A DNA stretch of 64,000 nt from Anniella stebbinsi (Eukaryota; Chordata; Lepidosauria; Squamata; Anniellidae): positions 352,308,154-352,372,153 of the forward strand of contig JARDYH010000001.1 of assembly GCA_029215795.1 (NCBI GenBank), given 5' to 3'. Shown in pieces: positions 43,747 through 53,985 of the stretch. Position 1 is the stretch's first letter. Each line of letters starts with the position of its first letter. Made by a program: the position numbers and the translations under genes. The notes beneath the pieces were generated by a model. It did no database searches, was not told where the DNA came from, and worked only from the letters and a program-made list of their open reading frames with translations.

Positions 43747-44185
43747 TAGGTGGGACGTATGAGAAATTTGTTTCAGTTCATTTTTGATCAGGATATATTG
43801 AGTTTGCACTTTCCAGATCAAATAGGAACTCAGATGCAGCCTATGGTCAAAGTCCATACATTTCTGAGCTTGCATGATTCACAGACCCCCCCCCCCAAAA
43901 AGAAGTGTTCATCGGCATGCGTACATTCAAAAAATGCACATGAAAAATACATGCTTTTGAAAAATGCACACAATATAGGCTTTAATCAATGGAAGAAGAA
44001 TGCGTACATTTCAAAGGCATGCAATTGCTGTATTCATTGGGGGAAATCCACATGAAAATAAGTATGGATTTTCTTGTGAAAACGACAAAACCCACAATCT
44101 GATTCAGACTTGAGTCTGAATGAGCTTTGAGATGGAGTTTGGAGAACTTTGGCAAACTCAACTTTTGCTGGTTCACACTTCCCTA
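43747..44185 (+). mobile_element. hAT-like element, 'tttcagttcattttt' family, best copy
   Basis: Starts TAGGTGGGACGTATGAG, then 'AATTTGTTTCAGTTC'; ends 'TTCACACTTCCCTA'. Internal landmarks: 'GTTCATCGGCATGCG', 'TTGAAAAATGCACACA', 'GCTTTGAGATGGAGTTTGG'. The same landmarks appear at 46384-46712 (+) and 61525-61880 (-). No 8-bp duplication survives (TAATGAGG versus GAGGGTGT). Confidence 0.7.
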
Positions 44186-44721
44186 GAGGGTGTGACTATT
44201 TCCCCTATTATTGGGAGGCATCGTGGGTTTCCCGGGGAGGGGGACATCAAAGCTCCACCTCCTACATTCTTTCCAAGAAGGACCACTGATTTTTTTCCAA
44301 GGTTAGCCTTCCTTGGTATAGGCCATCCCAGCTGTGGCCTGCTCACTCAAGGCAAGGAGTTCCTCCTCCGCCCAGAGCATCTAGCTAGGGCCTGACTAAT
44401 TCCCTCCCATGGCAATTCCTCTAGGGGTAACCCTGAGCGCCTCCTGCTTTTCCACAAAAGTGGGTTGTAGTTATCTTTGGGGTTATTTTTGTCCCTGGGC
44501 CTCCTTCACCTAGGGTGCCACCTCTGCCATGAATGGGGAGTGAGAGCAGCTGTGCCAAAGGAACCCTGGCTCCCTCAAAGCTAACAGATCCTTTGGCAGC
44601 AGGACTTGGCATGGCGATGGGACAGTTGTAGTTGGAAGGAAAGGCCAGCTGGCGGATTGCTGGGTGTTTTGTTCTGAGTGGAGTAATGTCTGGGCCTTAG
44701 GTTACTCAGCCTACATTCATT
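44186..44721. other. Unidentified GC-rich stretch
   Basis: Could be old LTR or gag-region debris by composition, but no motif, LTR end or primer site is visible. Confidence 0.35.
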
Positions 44722-44840
44722 TCATTTCTTACATTTATATACCGCCCCATAGCCAAAGCTCTCTGGGTGCTTTACAAAATGCAAGTTTACAACAGAAATA
44801 TTACCCCAAAAAAATGCAACAATATACTACAACAATATAT
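44722..44840 (-). mobile_element. L2-type LINE 3' end, antisense
   Basis: 'TTATATACCGCCCCATAGCC' and 'AAGCTCTCTGGGTGCTTTAC' are the reversed L2 3' signature. Confidence 0.85.
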
Positions 44841-44844
44841 TGCA

Positions 44845-44948
44845 GTATTGTAGAGAACCTTCTCTTCTGCCGCTCCCAGACTGTGGAATGACCTGCCGGG
44901 AGAGATCCACCAACTCACCAGTCTTCATGAATTTAAAAGAGCTATAAA
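44845..44948 (+). mobile_element. L2-type LINE, left part of a split copy
   Basis: 'AGAACCTTCTCTTCTGCCGC', TCCCAGACTGTGGAATGACC and 'AGTCTTCATGAATTTAAAAG' match 39668-39752 of the young copy. The element then breaks at the hairpin MITE and resumes at 45269. Confidence 0.88.
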
Positions 44949-45268
44949 TAGGCTGACCATATGAAAAGGAGGACAGGGCTCATGTAACTTTAACAGTTGT
45001 AGAGAAAAGAGAATTTCAGCCAGTGTCATTTGTATGCAATTAGTTTCTGGTGAAATTCCCTCTTCATCACAACAGTTAAAGTTGCAGGCACTATACTAGA
45101 GTGACCATATACAAAAGAAGCCAGGGCCCCTGCAACTTTAACTGTTGTGATGAAGAGGGAATTTCACCAGGAACTAATTGCATGCAAATGACACTGGCTG
45201 AAACTCCCTTTTCTCTACAACTGTTAAAGTTACAGGAGCCCTGTGCTCCTTTTCATATGATCAGACTA
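44949..45268. mobile_element. Hairpin MITE inserted in an L2 LINE
   Basis: Termini TAGGCTGACCATATG and CATATGATCAGACTA bound 320 bp. It splits the L2 copy 44845-45430. The flanking 8-mers (GCTATAAA, ATGTTAAT) differ; alignment with the L2 at 39312 suggests about 35 bases of target were lost. Confidence 0.95.
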
Positions 45269-45387
45269 ATGTTAATGGTATTTTAATGATGTATTGGTTT
45301 TATGTGCTTTTAATCAGTTTTGTGTATTTTATATTTGATGTTGTTCCCTGCCTCGATCCGGAGGGAGAGGCAGGTAATAAGTAAATA

Positions 45388-45427
<40 letters not shown>

Positions 45428-45430
45428 ATT
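45269..45430 (+). mobile_element. L2-type LINE, right part of the split copy
   Basis: Resumes with 'TATTTTAATGATGTATTGG' and ends 'TGCCTCGATCCGGAGGGAG' with a (TTA)n tail, as at 39312-39974. Confidence 0.88.
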
Positions 45431-45880
45431 ATTAATAATAATATTAACAATATACTGAACAATAATATCACAATAATACTCAAAAATATACTAAATACAC
45501 ATTTACAGCAAAACTAAACAGATTTTTTTAAAAAGCAACTTGGTTGGAACAACATCTCTCCCCCTGAAGCAGTGCCTCCCAAATTTCAGCTCCAGACTTG
45601 CATTTAAAGTCTCCAGGTGTGTGGAGGGGGGGAAGCAGGTGCAATAGCTCACCCTTGATGGCACAGCATCTATCCCCCTGAAGCAGCTCCTGTTCCTAAA
45701 GTAGAGGCTCATGCTCCTAAACCTTCTTGCCTGGGGAAGGAGCCCGTGATTTCTTTTCCTCCTTCTTGCTGCTAACCTGGCAACATCCCACGTTGGCTGG
45801 GCATCTGTCTTCCCTCTCCTTGCCACCAAGACTCTGAGTCCCCATTTAAGGATATATGAGAAATCCATCTCTATTACTAC

Positions 45881-45911
<31 letters not shown>

Positions 45912-46238
45912 TGGATGTCCCCAGTTTTCATCTTCTAGACTGAACATGAACTCAGCCACAATCTGTGGTTGAAGTGCATCCATTTCCAAGCTTGCAATGT
46001 GATTAGGGGTGTTGGAGGAACCTGTCCAGGGGGGTGACACTTGCCAAGCTCACATCAGCTTGCCACCCCCCCAACTGTGGCTTGCTTTCCTGCAAGCTGG
46101 CCCAACTCCGTCTGCATGGCATCGGGCCAGTTCATGGATTTTTGCATTTTTAAACGAATTTGGATAAATAGCAATTTGTGAAAACAGAGGCCACAATTTG
46201 CACAATTTGCAAAAAAAGTCCATAATTTGCACAATTTG

Positions 46239-46270
<32 letters not shown>

Positions 46271-46383
46271 AAAACCTTTCCGGATTTCAGGAAAAAGCCT
46301 TCAGCTCAGCTTGCGTATACAAGCTGAGTCAGGGATTCTACGGAAATCCAGCGAGCCCAAAAAGGGCTGGATTTCCTGGCAAC
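45431..46383. other. Non-coding stretch with microsatellites
   Basis: (ATT)n at 45877-45911 and (CAA)n at 46229-46268. The TAGGGGTG at 46005 may start a hAT-like element that ends at 46712 (CACACATCCTTA), but the flanking 8-mers do not match. Confidence 0.45.
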
Positions 46384-46712
46384 GGATATTCATAAATGTG
46401 ATTCACGTACCTCAAAAACTGTGTTCACCAGCAAAGGTTAATTTGAAACATCTGCATGAAAAACACACACTTTTGAAAAATGAGCACCACAGTGCTTTAC
46501 TCAATGGGAGAACAATGTGTACATTTCAAAGGTTCACACAATTGGATGTGTAAATTATGAAAAAAAATATGTACACATTTTCATGTGAAAAGAATTAAAG
46601 AAGCAAAGATCATAATCCAAGACATGACACGAGTCAGAACAAGCTTTGGGGTGGAATTTGGAAAGCTTTGACAAACTTGACTTTTGCTTATACACACATC
46701 CTTACTGTCATT
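46384..46712 (+). mobile_element. hAT-like element, 'tttcagttcattttt' family, 3' part
   Basis: 'CACTTTTGAAAAATGAGCAC', 'CTCAATGGGAGAACAATG', 'TACACATTTTCATGTGAAAA' and 'GCTTTGGGGTGGAATTTGG' parallel 43747-44185 step by step. Ends 'ATACACACATCCTTA'. Confidence 0.65.
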
Positions 46713-47495
46713 TCTTCTCCATGAGATCCTATCCAACAGACAGGCCAGTAAACTCCTAACTAGCAATGAGGCAAAAATCTGCAGCAGACACCCCCGCGTC
46801 TGGCCTTCCCGGGCTCCAACGGACGTACCGACAGATTTCATCGCTGCCAAAGAGCAAAGGGGACACAGGGAACTCAACTCCACTCTGACCTGCGTACACC
46901 TTTTGTCCTTTCCCCCTGTTGCATTAATGGTGACAGCCATTAATGCAGCGGGGGAAATACACAATTTCCCTAAGGCTGGGGAAATTGCATTTCTCTCCAC
47001 CCCCTCACTAATGGCGGCCTTAAAGTCCCAATTAACAGGCTCTTTAAGGCCTCCATCTGTTGGGGGGGGAGAGAAACACAATTTCCTGCTGCCATTAGTG
47101 TGGAGGGGGGAAATAAATGATTTCCCCAGCCTTGGAGAAATCACCTTCTCCCTCCCCTGCCCCGTGCCGATCGTGGCCTTAAAGTCCCTCTTAAAAACTT
47201 GGATTAAGAATCCCTTTAAGGTCACAATTGGCGCAGCATGGGAAGGCAAAGCATGCTTTCTGAGGCCTCCAGAATGGCGTCCCAGGGAAATGGCTAATGG
47301 TGTGCCAGGGAGGCCCTGGAAAGCGATCTTCGCTGAGCACTTGGCCAGGCCAACTCCTGGAACAGGAGGGCTGGCTGAGCTAATCCAGGTGAAATCACGG
47401 GCTGAGCGCATCATGAGTTTTCTATCCCCTACTCCTAACGTCCATGTGTGTGATCAAAGGCAGGTGCTGGGAATTGCAGTCACTATGGTCTAATT
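46713..47495. other. GC-rich block with inverted segments, probable element interior
   Basis: Two long frames overlap on opposite strands (46684-47493 plus, 46581-47414 minus), but neither has a start context, motif or signal. The sequence holds inverted pieces such as GGCCTTAAAG and CTTTAAGGCC and repeats of a GGGGAAAT motif (46945-47140). That structure predicts open frames by composition. I read it as the interior of a non-autonomous DNA transposon, not a gene. Confidence 0.5.
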
Positions 47496-49079
47496 CCCAC
47501 TATGTCTGGAAAGGTAGGGGAAGAATTAGTGAGTCCTGGCAGCTCTCTACAGCAGGTTTGACTAAGGAAAAAAAGTGGAAAAATCAATCCCGAAGCTCAT
47601 GATTTTCCCCCTTTATGCAAAGGTTACACCTCAGATCTTATACTGAGGGTCAAACTAGATGTGGCCCTAAGTATGTGTTTGAATCGTATGCTTGTGACTG
47701 GCCACATCTCTGTTTGTAAACCAAACAGCCATGGGGGAGGATCTGGATCAGCCCTGTGGGAGGCGAGTTAATCCTTCCCCTTCCACTAGTAATTTCCTGC
47801 TAAAAAAATCACTCCCCTATGGAACTCAGGTGGTGTGTTGCATTGTACATTTTAATCCTGGCATAGCCTGAGTGGCAAAAGGAGGTGGATCTTCACCAGC
47901 ATTTCATATATATGAGAATGAAGTCAAACTGAAGAGAGCTAGTTAGCCAAATGGAGCCACGTGATCAACATATGGATAGTTTGAAGAACAAGGCAGTCCC
48001 CTGAGAATCGAAGGCTCTGGTGGGGTCATATCTGTTTGCCATTTCCCACGACTGTAAATCCTTCCAACAATGACATAGGCTGTTGAAAGCTTTGCAATGG
48101 GAACCTTGTGGTGTCTTAATCCCCTCTGGCCCTCTCCTGTGGGTTTACCATGAGAGGGAGCAACCTGACCTACAATTATTGTGGTCTATTGTACCTTCAT
48201 GAGTCTAGCCACATTTGAAGCAAAGAGAGAAAAAACCACGGGTTATCACTTCTTCCATCCATTCAGCTTGTCCGGATGGTCTATGAAAGTAAACAAGATA
48301 TAGAAGCAGCTTCTGAAGGTGGTGTCGATCTGGTTGCATCATGCGCCCTCTTAGGTACGGGTGAGAAGCGATCAGACGATAAAGCGATTAGATTCTGACC
48401 TTACGAAGTAAATTATGTCATATTTTATCTCAAAGCATCTTCCGTCTACAACTTGGTCTCAGAAAGTTTAACGTCCTTTTAGTGGTAAGCAACAGGTGCA
48501 TAGATCCCCTCTGGGAATGGACGAGTTATAAAAGCCCTTTGTGATCTTATACACTTCCCTCTCCATCCCACTTCAAATGTGGTATGTTTATGTTAAGGTA
48601 TAAATAATACGGCTTGACTATCTGTCTGAAAAACCCAGATGAGTTCATCTACTTTTTTTTTTTTTTTTGGCAGGCATGTGCTTGTTTGAAGTGCATGCTG
48701 AAGGCCTTGGTGAAAGTCTTGACTTAGCCCTCCATAAATCATAGCCAACAAATCATTCCAGATTTTGCATAATATACAGTCTGTCATTGATCCCTGTGGG
48801 GAAGAAGGATATAGAGAAAATGTGCCAAGAACTATGTGCACCAGTGTGTGTGTGTGTGTGTGTGTTTAAACCATGTGTGTGTGGAGTGAGGGTGGGGGGG
48901 AGCATCACTTTTTTTCATAAACGAATTCAGGACAGGGGGTAGGGGAGTCTACTCAAACTTTTATGGTTTCGGATAAGCAAAAATCTTTCGAACATGAAGA
49001 AGTTATGCATTCCAGTGGACGTTGAGTTGGGCTAGGATCTGGAAAACATTTATTCAAGCCCTTGCCTTGCCTCTCCAGG
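47496..49079. other. Repeat-poor stretch
   Basis: Bases 48240-48560 are free of debris and retain CpGs (48330-48370), possibly constrained. A T17 run (about 48652) and a (TG)n at 48844-48866 are present. No exon supported. Confidence 0.4.
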
Positions 49080-49289
49080 CTCCCTTTGCCCCTCTGTGCT
49101 CCCTTTGCTCCACCAGGGATTGCCTCTCATGTTTCCTTTGCCCCATCACAGATTTCCACTCCATGCTCTCATTGCCCCACCAAGGATTGCCCCAAATGCT
49201 CCCTTTGCCCTACTACAGATTTCCACTCCATGCTCCCTTTGCCCCACCATGGATTGTTCCTCTATGTTCCTATTGCCCCACTTATTGCC
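49080..49289. repeat. Minisatellite, alternating 33/34-bp units
   Basis: Five full units (from 49099, 49132, 49166, 49199 and 49233) plus partial ends share CTCCCTTTGCCCCACC. They alternate: one type continues GGATTGCC, the other CAGATTTCCACTCC, so the true period is a 67-bp dimer. Because neither 33/34 nor 67 keeps frame consistently, all three plus frames are open here; the frames are by-products. Confidence 0.93.
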
Positions 49290-49473
49290 TTGACCATATC
49301 ACCAGCCCTTTTTAGACATTCAGGGGATGCATGAATGGAGGGGGGTGTTGAGGTCAAGCCCGGCTTTCCCACTCCTGACCTTTATGTGTTTATTTGAAGC
49401 TCTGAATGTAGCTGTATTCAAGCCTTTGCTTGGATGTGTGAAGATCAGAACCAAAGCCCATTGTTGTGATGTC

Positions 49474-49476
<3 letters not shown>

Positions 49477-49514
<38 letters not shown>
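49477..49514. repeat. (AC)n microsatellite
   Basis: About 19 AC units. Confidence 0.97.
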
Positions 49515-49516
<2 letters not shown>

Positions 49517-49539
49517 TTACTGTATGTCTGAAAAGGGCT

Positions 49540-49610
49540 GCAATCTCTAAGCCTCAGTTCATATCTGTAAAAGGGGAACTGCTTATACGCCTTAGGGACA
49601 AACAAAGGAG
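49540..49610 (+). mobile_element. MIR-like fragment
   Basis: 'CTAAGCCTCAGTTCATATC' followed by TGTAAAAGGGGAACTG fits the MIR core-to-tail segment; too short for more. Confidence 0.5.
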
Positions 49611-49992
49611 CAAACTGTTTGCAAAATCAGAAATCCTCTAGTGTACTCCATCACCTTTTTAAAAAGAATCACCTCCTCCCACGTGAACCTGCTTGAACAC
49701 AGTGTTCTGCCTCTGAAGCACTGCTTTGAGTCTCCTCATTCTGAAAGTGCAGGTGGGGTGAACCCTCAGCCTCAGGCAGCAGAGGAGGAGAGCTGGCAGA
49801 TTGGACACTCCTCATTGCCTGGAGGGCCCCTGCCACTGTCTGGCTAGGCACCAGGATAGGCTGGCACTCCAGATGGCCCTGCTGGCCCACTCTCCCAGTT
49901 CAGTAAATGCTTCAGCAGGAGAGTGACTGGTACTTACATGTTGCCTTGCTCTGAGGACCTCAGAGTGAAGCATTGGAGACTGCATGCACTGA

Positions 49993-50160
49993 AGAACATA
50001 GGAAGTTGCCTTATACTGAATCAGGTCATTGGTCCATCTAGCCCAATATTGTCAACACAGACTGGCAGAGCATTCCAAGGGTTTCAGGCAGGAGTTTGAA
50101 CCTGACACCTTCTGCCTGCAAAGGATATGCTCTACCACTGAGCTCCACCATTGCTCAGAT
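49993..50160 (-). mobile_element. tRNA-derived SINE, near full length, antisense
   Basis: Tail first: 'AACATAGGAAGTTGCC', 'TTATACTGAATCAGGTC', then 'CACAGACTGGCAGAGC', and the tRNA head at the right: 'CTTCTGCCTGCAAAGG' and 'GCTCTACCACTGAGCTCC'. In sense, the A box is AGCTCAGTGGTAGAGC and the B box has GGTTCAAACTCC. Confidence 0.85.
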
Positions 50161-50429
50161 GCATTGTGGATGGGTACGAGAGACAGGGTGTATGAAAGAC
50201 CAGGCCTTTTCAAGGGTGGGACCAAAAATGTGGAACAACATCTCAAGATAGGTTTGTCTGGCTCATCTAAACCAGTGTTGTTCATGCTGAATGGCAGTGC
50301 CTCTCTCTCTAGGGCTTCAGATAACAGCCTTTCACTGTCCTACTTGCAGATGGCATGGATTGAACCTGGAACTCAGCCACTAAACTATGACCCTTTCCGT
50401 ACCTCTTTCTGGGACCCAGGAGAGACGCT

Positions 50430-50929
50430 GGCTCAATTCAGACGACACATTAGACAACGGAGGAGGGAGGGAACAATCGTCAGTTGTGTTGCTTATTGTG
50501 TCGTTTGGAGGGCAACACACAACGCACACACAACTGACAGTACGCTAATCAGGCACTTTAAACAACGGAGCGAAACAACGGGCTTGCACATTGTTTAGCC
50601 CAAAGCCCCGTTGTTTAAAGTGTCGTCCGAATCCAGTCCCCCCTCTCTCCGTGGACTATTCCGTTTCGGAATAGAGTTCTGCTGTCTAGAACAGCCAAAA
50701 AAACCCGGCCGCTCTATGCAGCCAGCAGAACTCACGGTGCCTGCTGGGATACGGTTGGAGGACACAGGGAGGAGAGGCTGCAACCAAAATGGCCACTGCA
50801 AGTTCATAGCAGCCGGGGCATTTGCCGGTGCCGAGCAGCACTGGCTGCAGCATGTCGTCTGTGAAGCTCCTCCTGCCTAACGCATGGTCAGTACCCCTCC
50901 GTTGCCTAATATGTCGTCCGAATTGAGCC
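50430..50929. mobile_element. 500-bp long-TIR palindromic element, composite
   Basis: Left GGCTCAATTCAGACGACACA... and right ...GTCGTCCGAATTGAGCC pair over 34 bases with three mismatches. Inside are exact 15-bp arms CACTTTAAACAACGG / CCGTTGTTTAAAGTG (50554-50568, 50608-50622) followed by GTGTCGTCCGAATCCAG, which resembles a second right terminus. So it may be two elements fused. Flanks GCT and ACT give no clear duplication; the superfamily is open. Confidence 0.85.
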
Positions 50930-50967
50930 ACTGTCTAGAAAATACTAGACACAATAGCCAAAGACTC

Positions 50968-52320
50968 TGGCCTAATCTATACCTGCAGCCCTTTCACTAC
51001 AGAATAGGGATGCTTCTGAATGTTCCCCGCTTCTGCGATTGCCTCCCACAGGGCACACGCGACTGATCTTTAGCACAATTACAGGAGTGCCATTTTGGGA
51101 GCACTTCCTCATGAGTACCAGTAGAAGTGGGAGGGGCTAGGCAGATGGCTACAGGGCAGAGGTTTTTTTATTAACTTGTGAGGGATGCACACAAGCACAG
51201 ACACACAGCAACACATGGGGGGAATAGGAACTCTATCGAATATGCACTTCTGCCCAGAGATATGTTTGTATTTTAAAAAATACACACACTTGTCGGTAAA
51301 ACACTCAGATACCCATGCAAAACATGTGGCTAAAATGGTAGACAGGTCCACTCTCGCACACCTCTGCTACCCACGCACATTCCCCTCACAGCTGATTGGC
51401 TGTTTGCTGAACCCGGAACTCTAGGCGAACAGCAACAACCTTGCAAACGTTCTTTGGAATGGAAGCGAGAGAGGCAGAAAAAACACAACAAAAGCAGCCA
51501 GGGATATTCCGGGAAAACTGAGAGGTGAAGCCAAGATCACCGCAGGAGCAGAGGTGAACATTATGTGCCCCGTTAGTGACAACTGTGATACAATCCTGCA
51601 ATAAGCAGCTGGGTTAGACTCCCCCATGTCTTGGCTGCTTGCTAAGTTCCTATGTAGGATGCACTCTGAGTTTACACATGGAGGCCCAAAGCCTGGTCAG
51701 CACCTTGCATGAGCTGATGGTTGTCTCTCAGAATATGCCCCAGAACCTTTTGCAATATTCAAGTATTCCATCTATGACAGAAATGTAGGGGTTCCTCAGC
51801 AGAGAGGTCAGTGGGGAAAGGGTTGGTGCAAAGCAGAAATATTGAAAACTACTGAGGTTCATAATAATTTTGACAGATTTTTCACATGTGCTGAGTTCAT
51901 GAAAAAAGTTCGCTATCTGGCTACTCACGCACTACTTTAAGAGCCACCTTTGGGTTCATTGGACAAGAAGTTAAAGTATGTCAAGGATGGGCTATACTCA
52001 ACAACACATAGTTATACGAGTACTCACCGAGACAACTAATCCTTGCTGACATCTAATACACAGAGATGTTGATCTTTCAGCCTGGCAAGGTGCAAATATT
52101 TTAGATTTTTCTCACCATGAGCTACCTGAATAGAACTGTAAGGTTTGCATGCTTACTCTTTCTTGAACATTTTCATTGGAGAAAGGTCTAATTTCTGAAA
52201 GGAATGCTACATGGACCAACCTATCAAAATGTACAAACCTGAGACTTATTTAAGAAAAGGTAAGCAGTTGTTCTGCAATTGTCTCCAAATTAAAGACGGC
52301 ATGTAAATGAGCTAATGTAA
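50968..52320. other. Non-coding stretch, partial Harbinger-like start
   Basis: 'GGCCTAATCTATACCTGCAG' at about 50968 looks like the left end of the long-TIR Harbinger-like family; no right end was found. The rest is unremarkable. Confidence 0.4.
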
Positions 52321-52472
52321 TGAAATATTTACATTTATTTGTTTGTTAATTTATATCCTTCCTTTTCTCCAAGGAGCTCAAAATGGCATAAATGCCCCCC
52401 ACCACTATGGTCTCTTCACAACAAACCTGTGAGGAAGGTGAGGCTGTGAGGTGGTGAGTCTAGGGTAACCCA
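52321..52472 (-). mobile_element. tRNA-SINE, tail part of a copy split by a transposon
   Basis: 'TTTACATTTATTTGTTTG', 'TTTCTCCAAGGAGCTC', 'CACAACAAACCTGTGAGG' and 'TAGGGTAACCCA' are the antisense tail and body. The head resumes at 53019. Confidence 0.85.
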
Positions 52473-53018
52473 GGCCATTTCTACACTGACCCTTTTTTCA
52501 TGGGATGGTCCCTGAGTGGTCCCTGTGCATCTAAGTGACACACAGGGACTCCCAGGGACTGGAGGAACAGGGACAGGTTTTCCCAAGGATAAAAAAATCC
52601 CTGGGAAAACATGATTCTTCCCGTGGTCCCGGGAATGTCCCTAGACCGCAGGAGGTGTGGGCGCTCATCCCACCTGGTGCCCGCTTACTCGCAAGTAAGT
52701 GGGCACCAGAAACAGTCATAGAGACATGCTGCTTGGCTCCATGCCTATCAGGGGAGGGGGCGGCAGCAATCTTGACCCCCCTGGGATGAAAGGGAGGGAG
52801 TTGGAGGGCCGATTTTGGGTTGATGTTTTTAACTAACCTTTTGCACTGGAGGGCAATTGCGCTCCCTCCTCCGTGTTTTAAAAAAGCCATGACGGGCACA
52901 AAGTCCATTTCCTTCCGGGATGTTGCGCTCGTTTGCACAAAAGCAATGTTCCCGGAAGCTGTTAACTCTGGGATTGTCACCCTTCCCTCCCTTTACACCC
53001 ATAGGTGTAGAAAGGACC
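52473..53018. mobile_element. PIF/Harbinger-like element, copy 4, inserted in a SINE
   Basis: Termini GGCCATTTCTACAC and GTGTAGAAAGGACC are flanked by CCA on both sides (52470-52472, 53019-53021). Removing the element and one CCA restores a continuous SINE reading 'GGTAACCCAGTGAACTC', so both the ends and the 3-bp duplication are confirmed by the host repeat. 546 bp, no transposase. Confidence 0.93.
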
Positions 53019-53090
53019 CCAGTGAACTCTATGGCTGACTGGGGAGTTGAACCTAGGCCTCCGTTAATCACTACACTGGCTCTCTTAAAT
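53019..53090 (-). mobile_element. tRNA-SINE, head part of the split copy
   Basis: In sense: GAGAGCCAGTGTAGTGATTA, then a B box 'TAGGTTCAACTCCCC', then CAGTCAGCC. Completes the insertion begun at 52321. Confidence 0.85.
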
Positions 53091-53099
53091 GCATGAGGC

Positions 53100-53274
53100 A
53101 TGAGCTGGAAGTTCCCACTTCAAATCTCGGCTTAGCCATGAGCTCTCTAAATAGCCCGGACAAGCAACTCTATTGCTTGGTCTTAGGCTCATCGCAGTCC
53201 ATCTGTAATATGGGGGTAATAATACAAGACTACCTCATGGGGTTATTAAAAGAATAACTGAGATAATGTACATC
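53100..53274 (+). mobile_element. MIR-like ancient SINE, long copy
   Basis: 'CAAATCTCGGCTTAGCC' (B box side), 'CAGTCCATCTGTAATATGG', 'GGTAATAATACAAGACTACC', 'TCATGGGGTTATTAAAAG' and 'AACTGAGATAATGTACATC' follow MIR from head to tail. Confidence 0.8.
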
Positions 53275-53313
53275 AGCCTTCCACAACCTGGTGGTCAAAA
53301 ACATCTGGAGGAC
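53275..53313. repeat. Short repeat ('catctggagg' type), left part
   Basis: 'CCACAACCTGGTGG' and 'ACATCTGGAGGAC' belong to the same repeat as 40155-40240. A CR1-like LINE follows and the rest appears at 53531. Confidence 0.5.
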
Positions 53314-53530
53314 TTAAGAACATAAGAAGAGCCATGCAGGATCTGACCGAGGGTCCATCTAGTCCAGCTCTCTGTTCACACAGTGGCCAACCAGCTGTCA
53401 GCCAAGGTCCAACAAATCAAGACATGGTGCAACAGCACTCTCCCACCCATGTTCCCCAGCAACTGGTGCACATAGGCTTACTGCTTTGGATACTGTAGGT
53501 TGCACATAACCATCAATACTCTTCTCCTCC
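53314..53530 (-). mobile_element. CR1-like LINE 3' fragment, inserted in another repeat
   Basis: Antisense tail TAAGAACATAAGAAGAGCC, then 'CCATCTAGTCCAGCTCTC', 'CCCCAGCAACTGGTGCAC' and 'GGCTTACTGC'. Ends at CTCTTCTCCTCC. Confidence 0.88.
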
Positions 53531-53588
53531 AGGACACAACTTCCATTAGTCCAGCCAGCATGGCCAATGGTCAGGAATGATGGGAATT
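53531..53588. repeat. Short repeat, right part
   Basis: 'CCAGCCAGCATGGCCAATGG' and 'TCAGGAATGATGGGAATTA' complete the repeat begun at 53275. Confidence 0.55.
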
Positions 53589-53985
53589 ATGAACATAAGA
53601 ACCATGCTGGATCAGAAAAGGGTCCATCTAGTCCAGAATTCTGTTCACACAGTGGCCGAGCAGCTGCCCACAGTAAACCCAAAAGCAGAACTTGAGTGCA
53701 ACCACACCCTCCCACCCATGTCCCCCAGCAACTGGTGCACACATGAATACTGCCTCTGATACTGGAAGTAGCGTATAGCCGTCAGAACTAGTACCAATTG
53801 GTAGCCTTCTCCTCCTGGAATTTTGTCTAACCGCCTTTTTAAAGCCATCTAAATTGATCGCCATGACCACGTCTTGTGGTAGCAAATTCCATCGTTTAAC
53901 TATGCACTGTGTGAAGAAGTACGTTGTTTTACCTTTCCTGAATCTTCCACCAATCAGCTTCATGGGATGATCCCAAATTATAGTT
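53589..53985 (-). pseudogene. CR1-like LINE 3' copy, encodes ORF2 C-terminus
   Basis: Minus-strand frame 53963-53628 begins MKLIGGRFRKGKTTYFFTQC, then IVKRWNLLPQDVVMAINLDG. Same block as 40546-41131, more diverged. The tail is TTCTTATGTTC in sense at the left end. Confidence 0.88.

Noticed and set aside
47640..47960. A further MITE starting GGGTCAAACTAGATGTGG
   Set aside because: The start resembles a transposon end, but I could not find a matching inverted end or target duplication within 1 kb.
50029..50598. A 189-codon plus-strand open frame
   Set aside because: It begins in a reversed SINE and ends within the 500-bp palindromic element, crossing unrelated repeats. No protein motif is visible.
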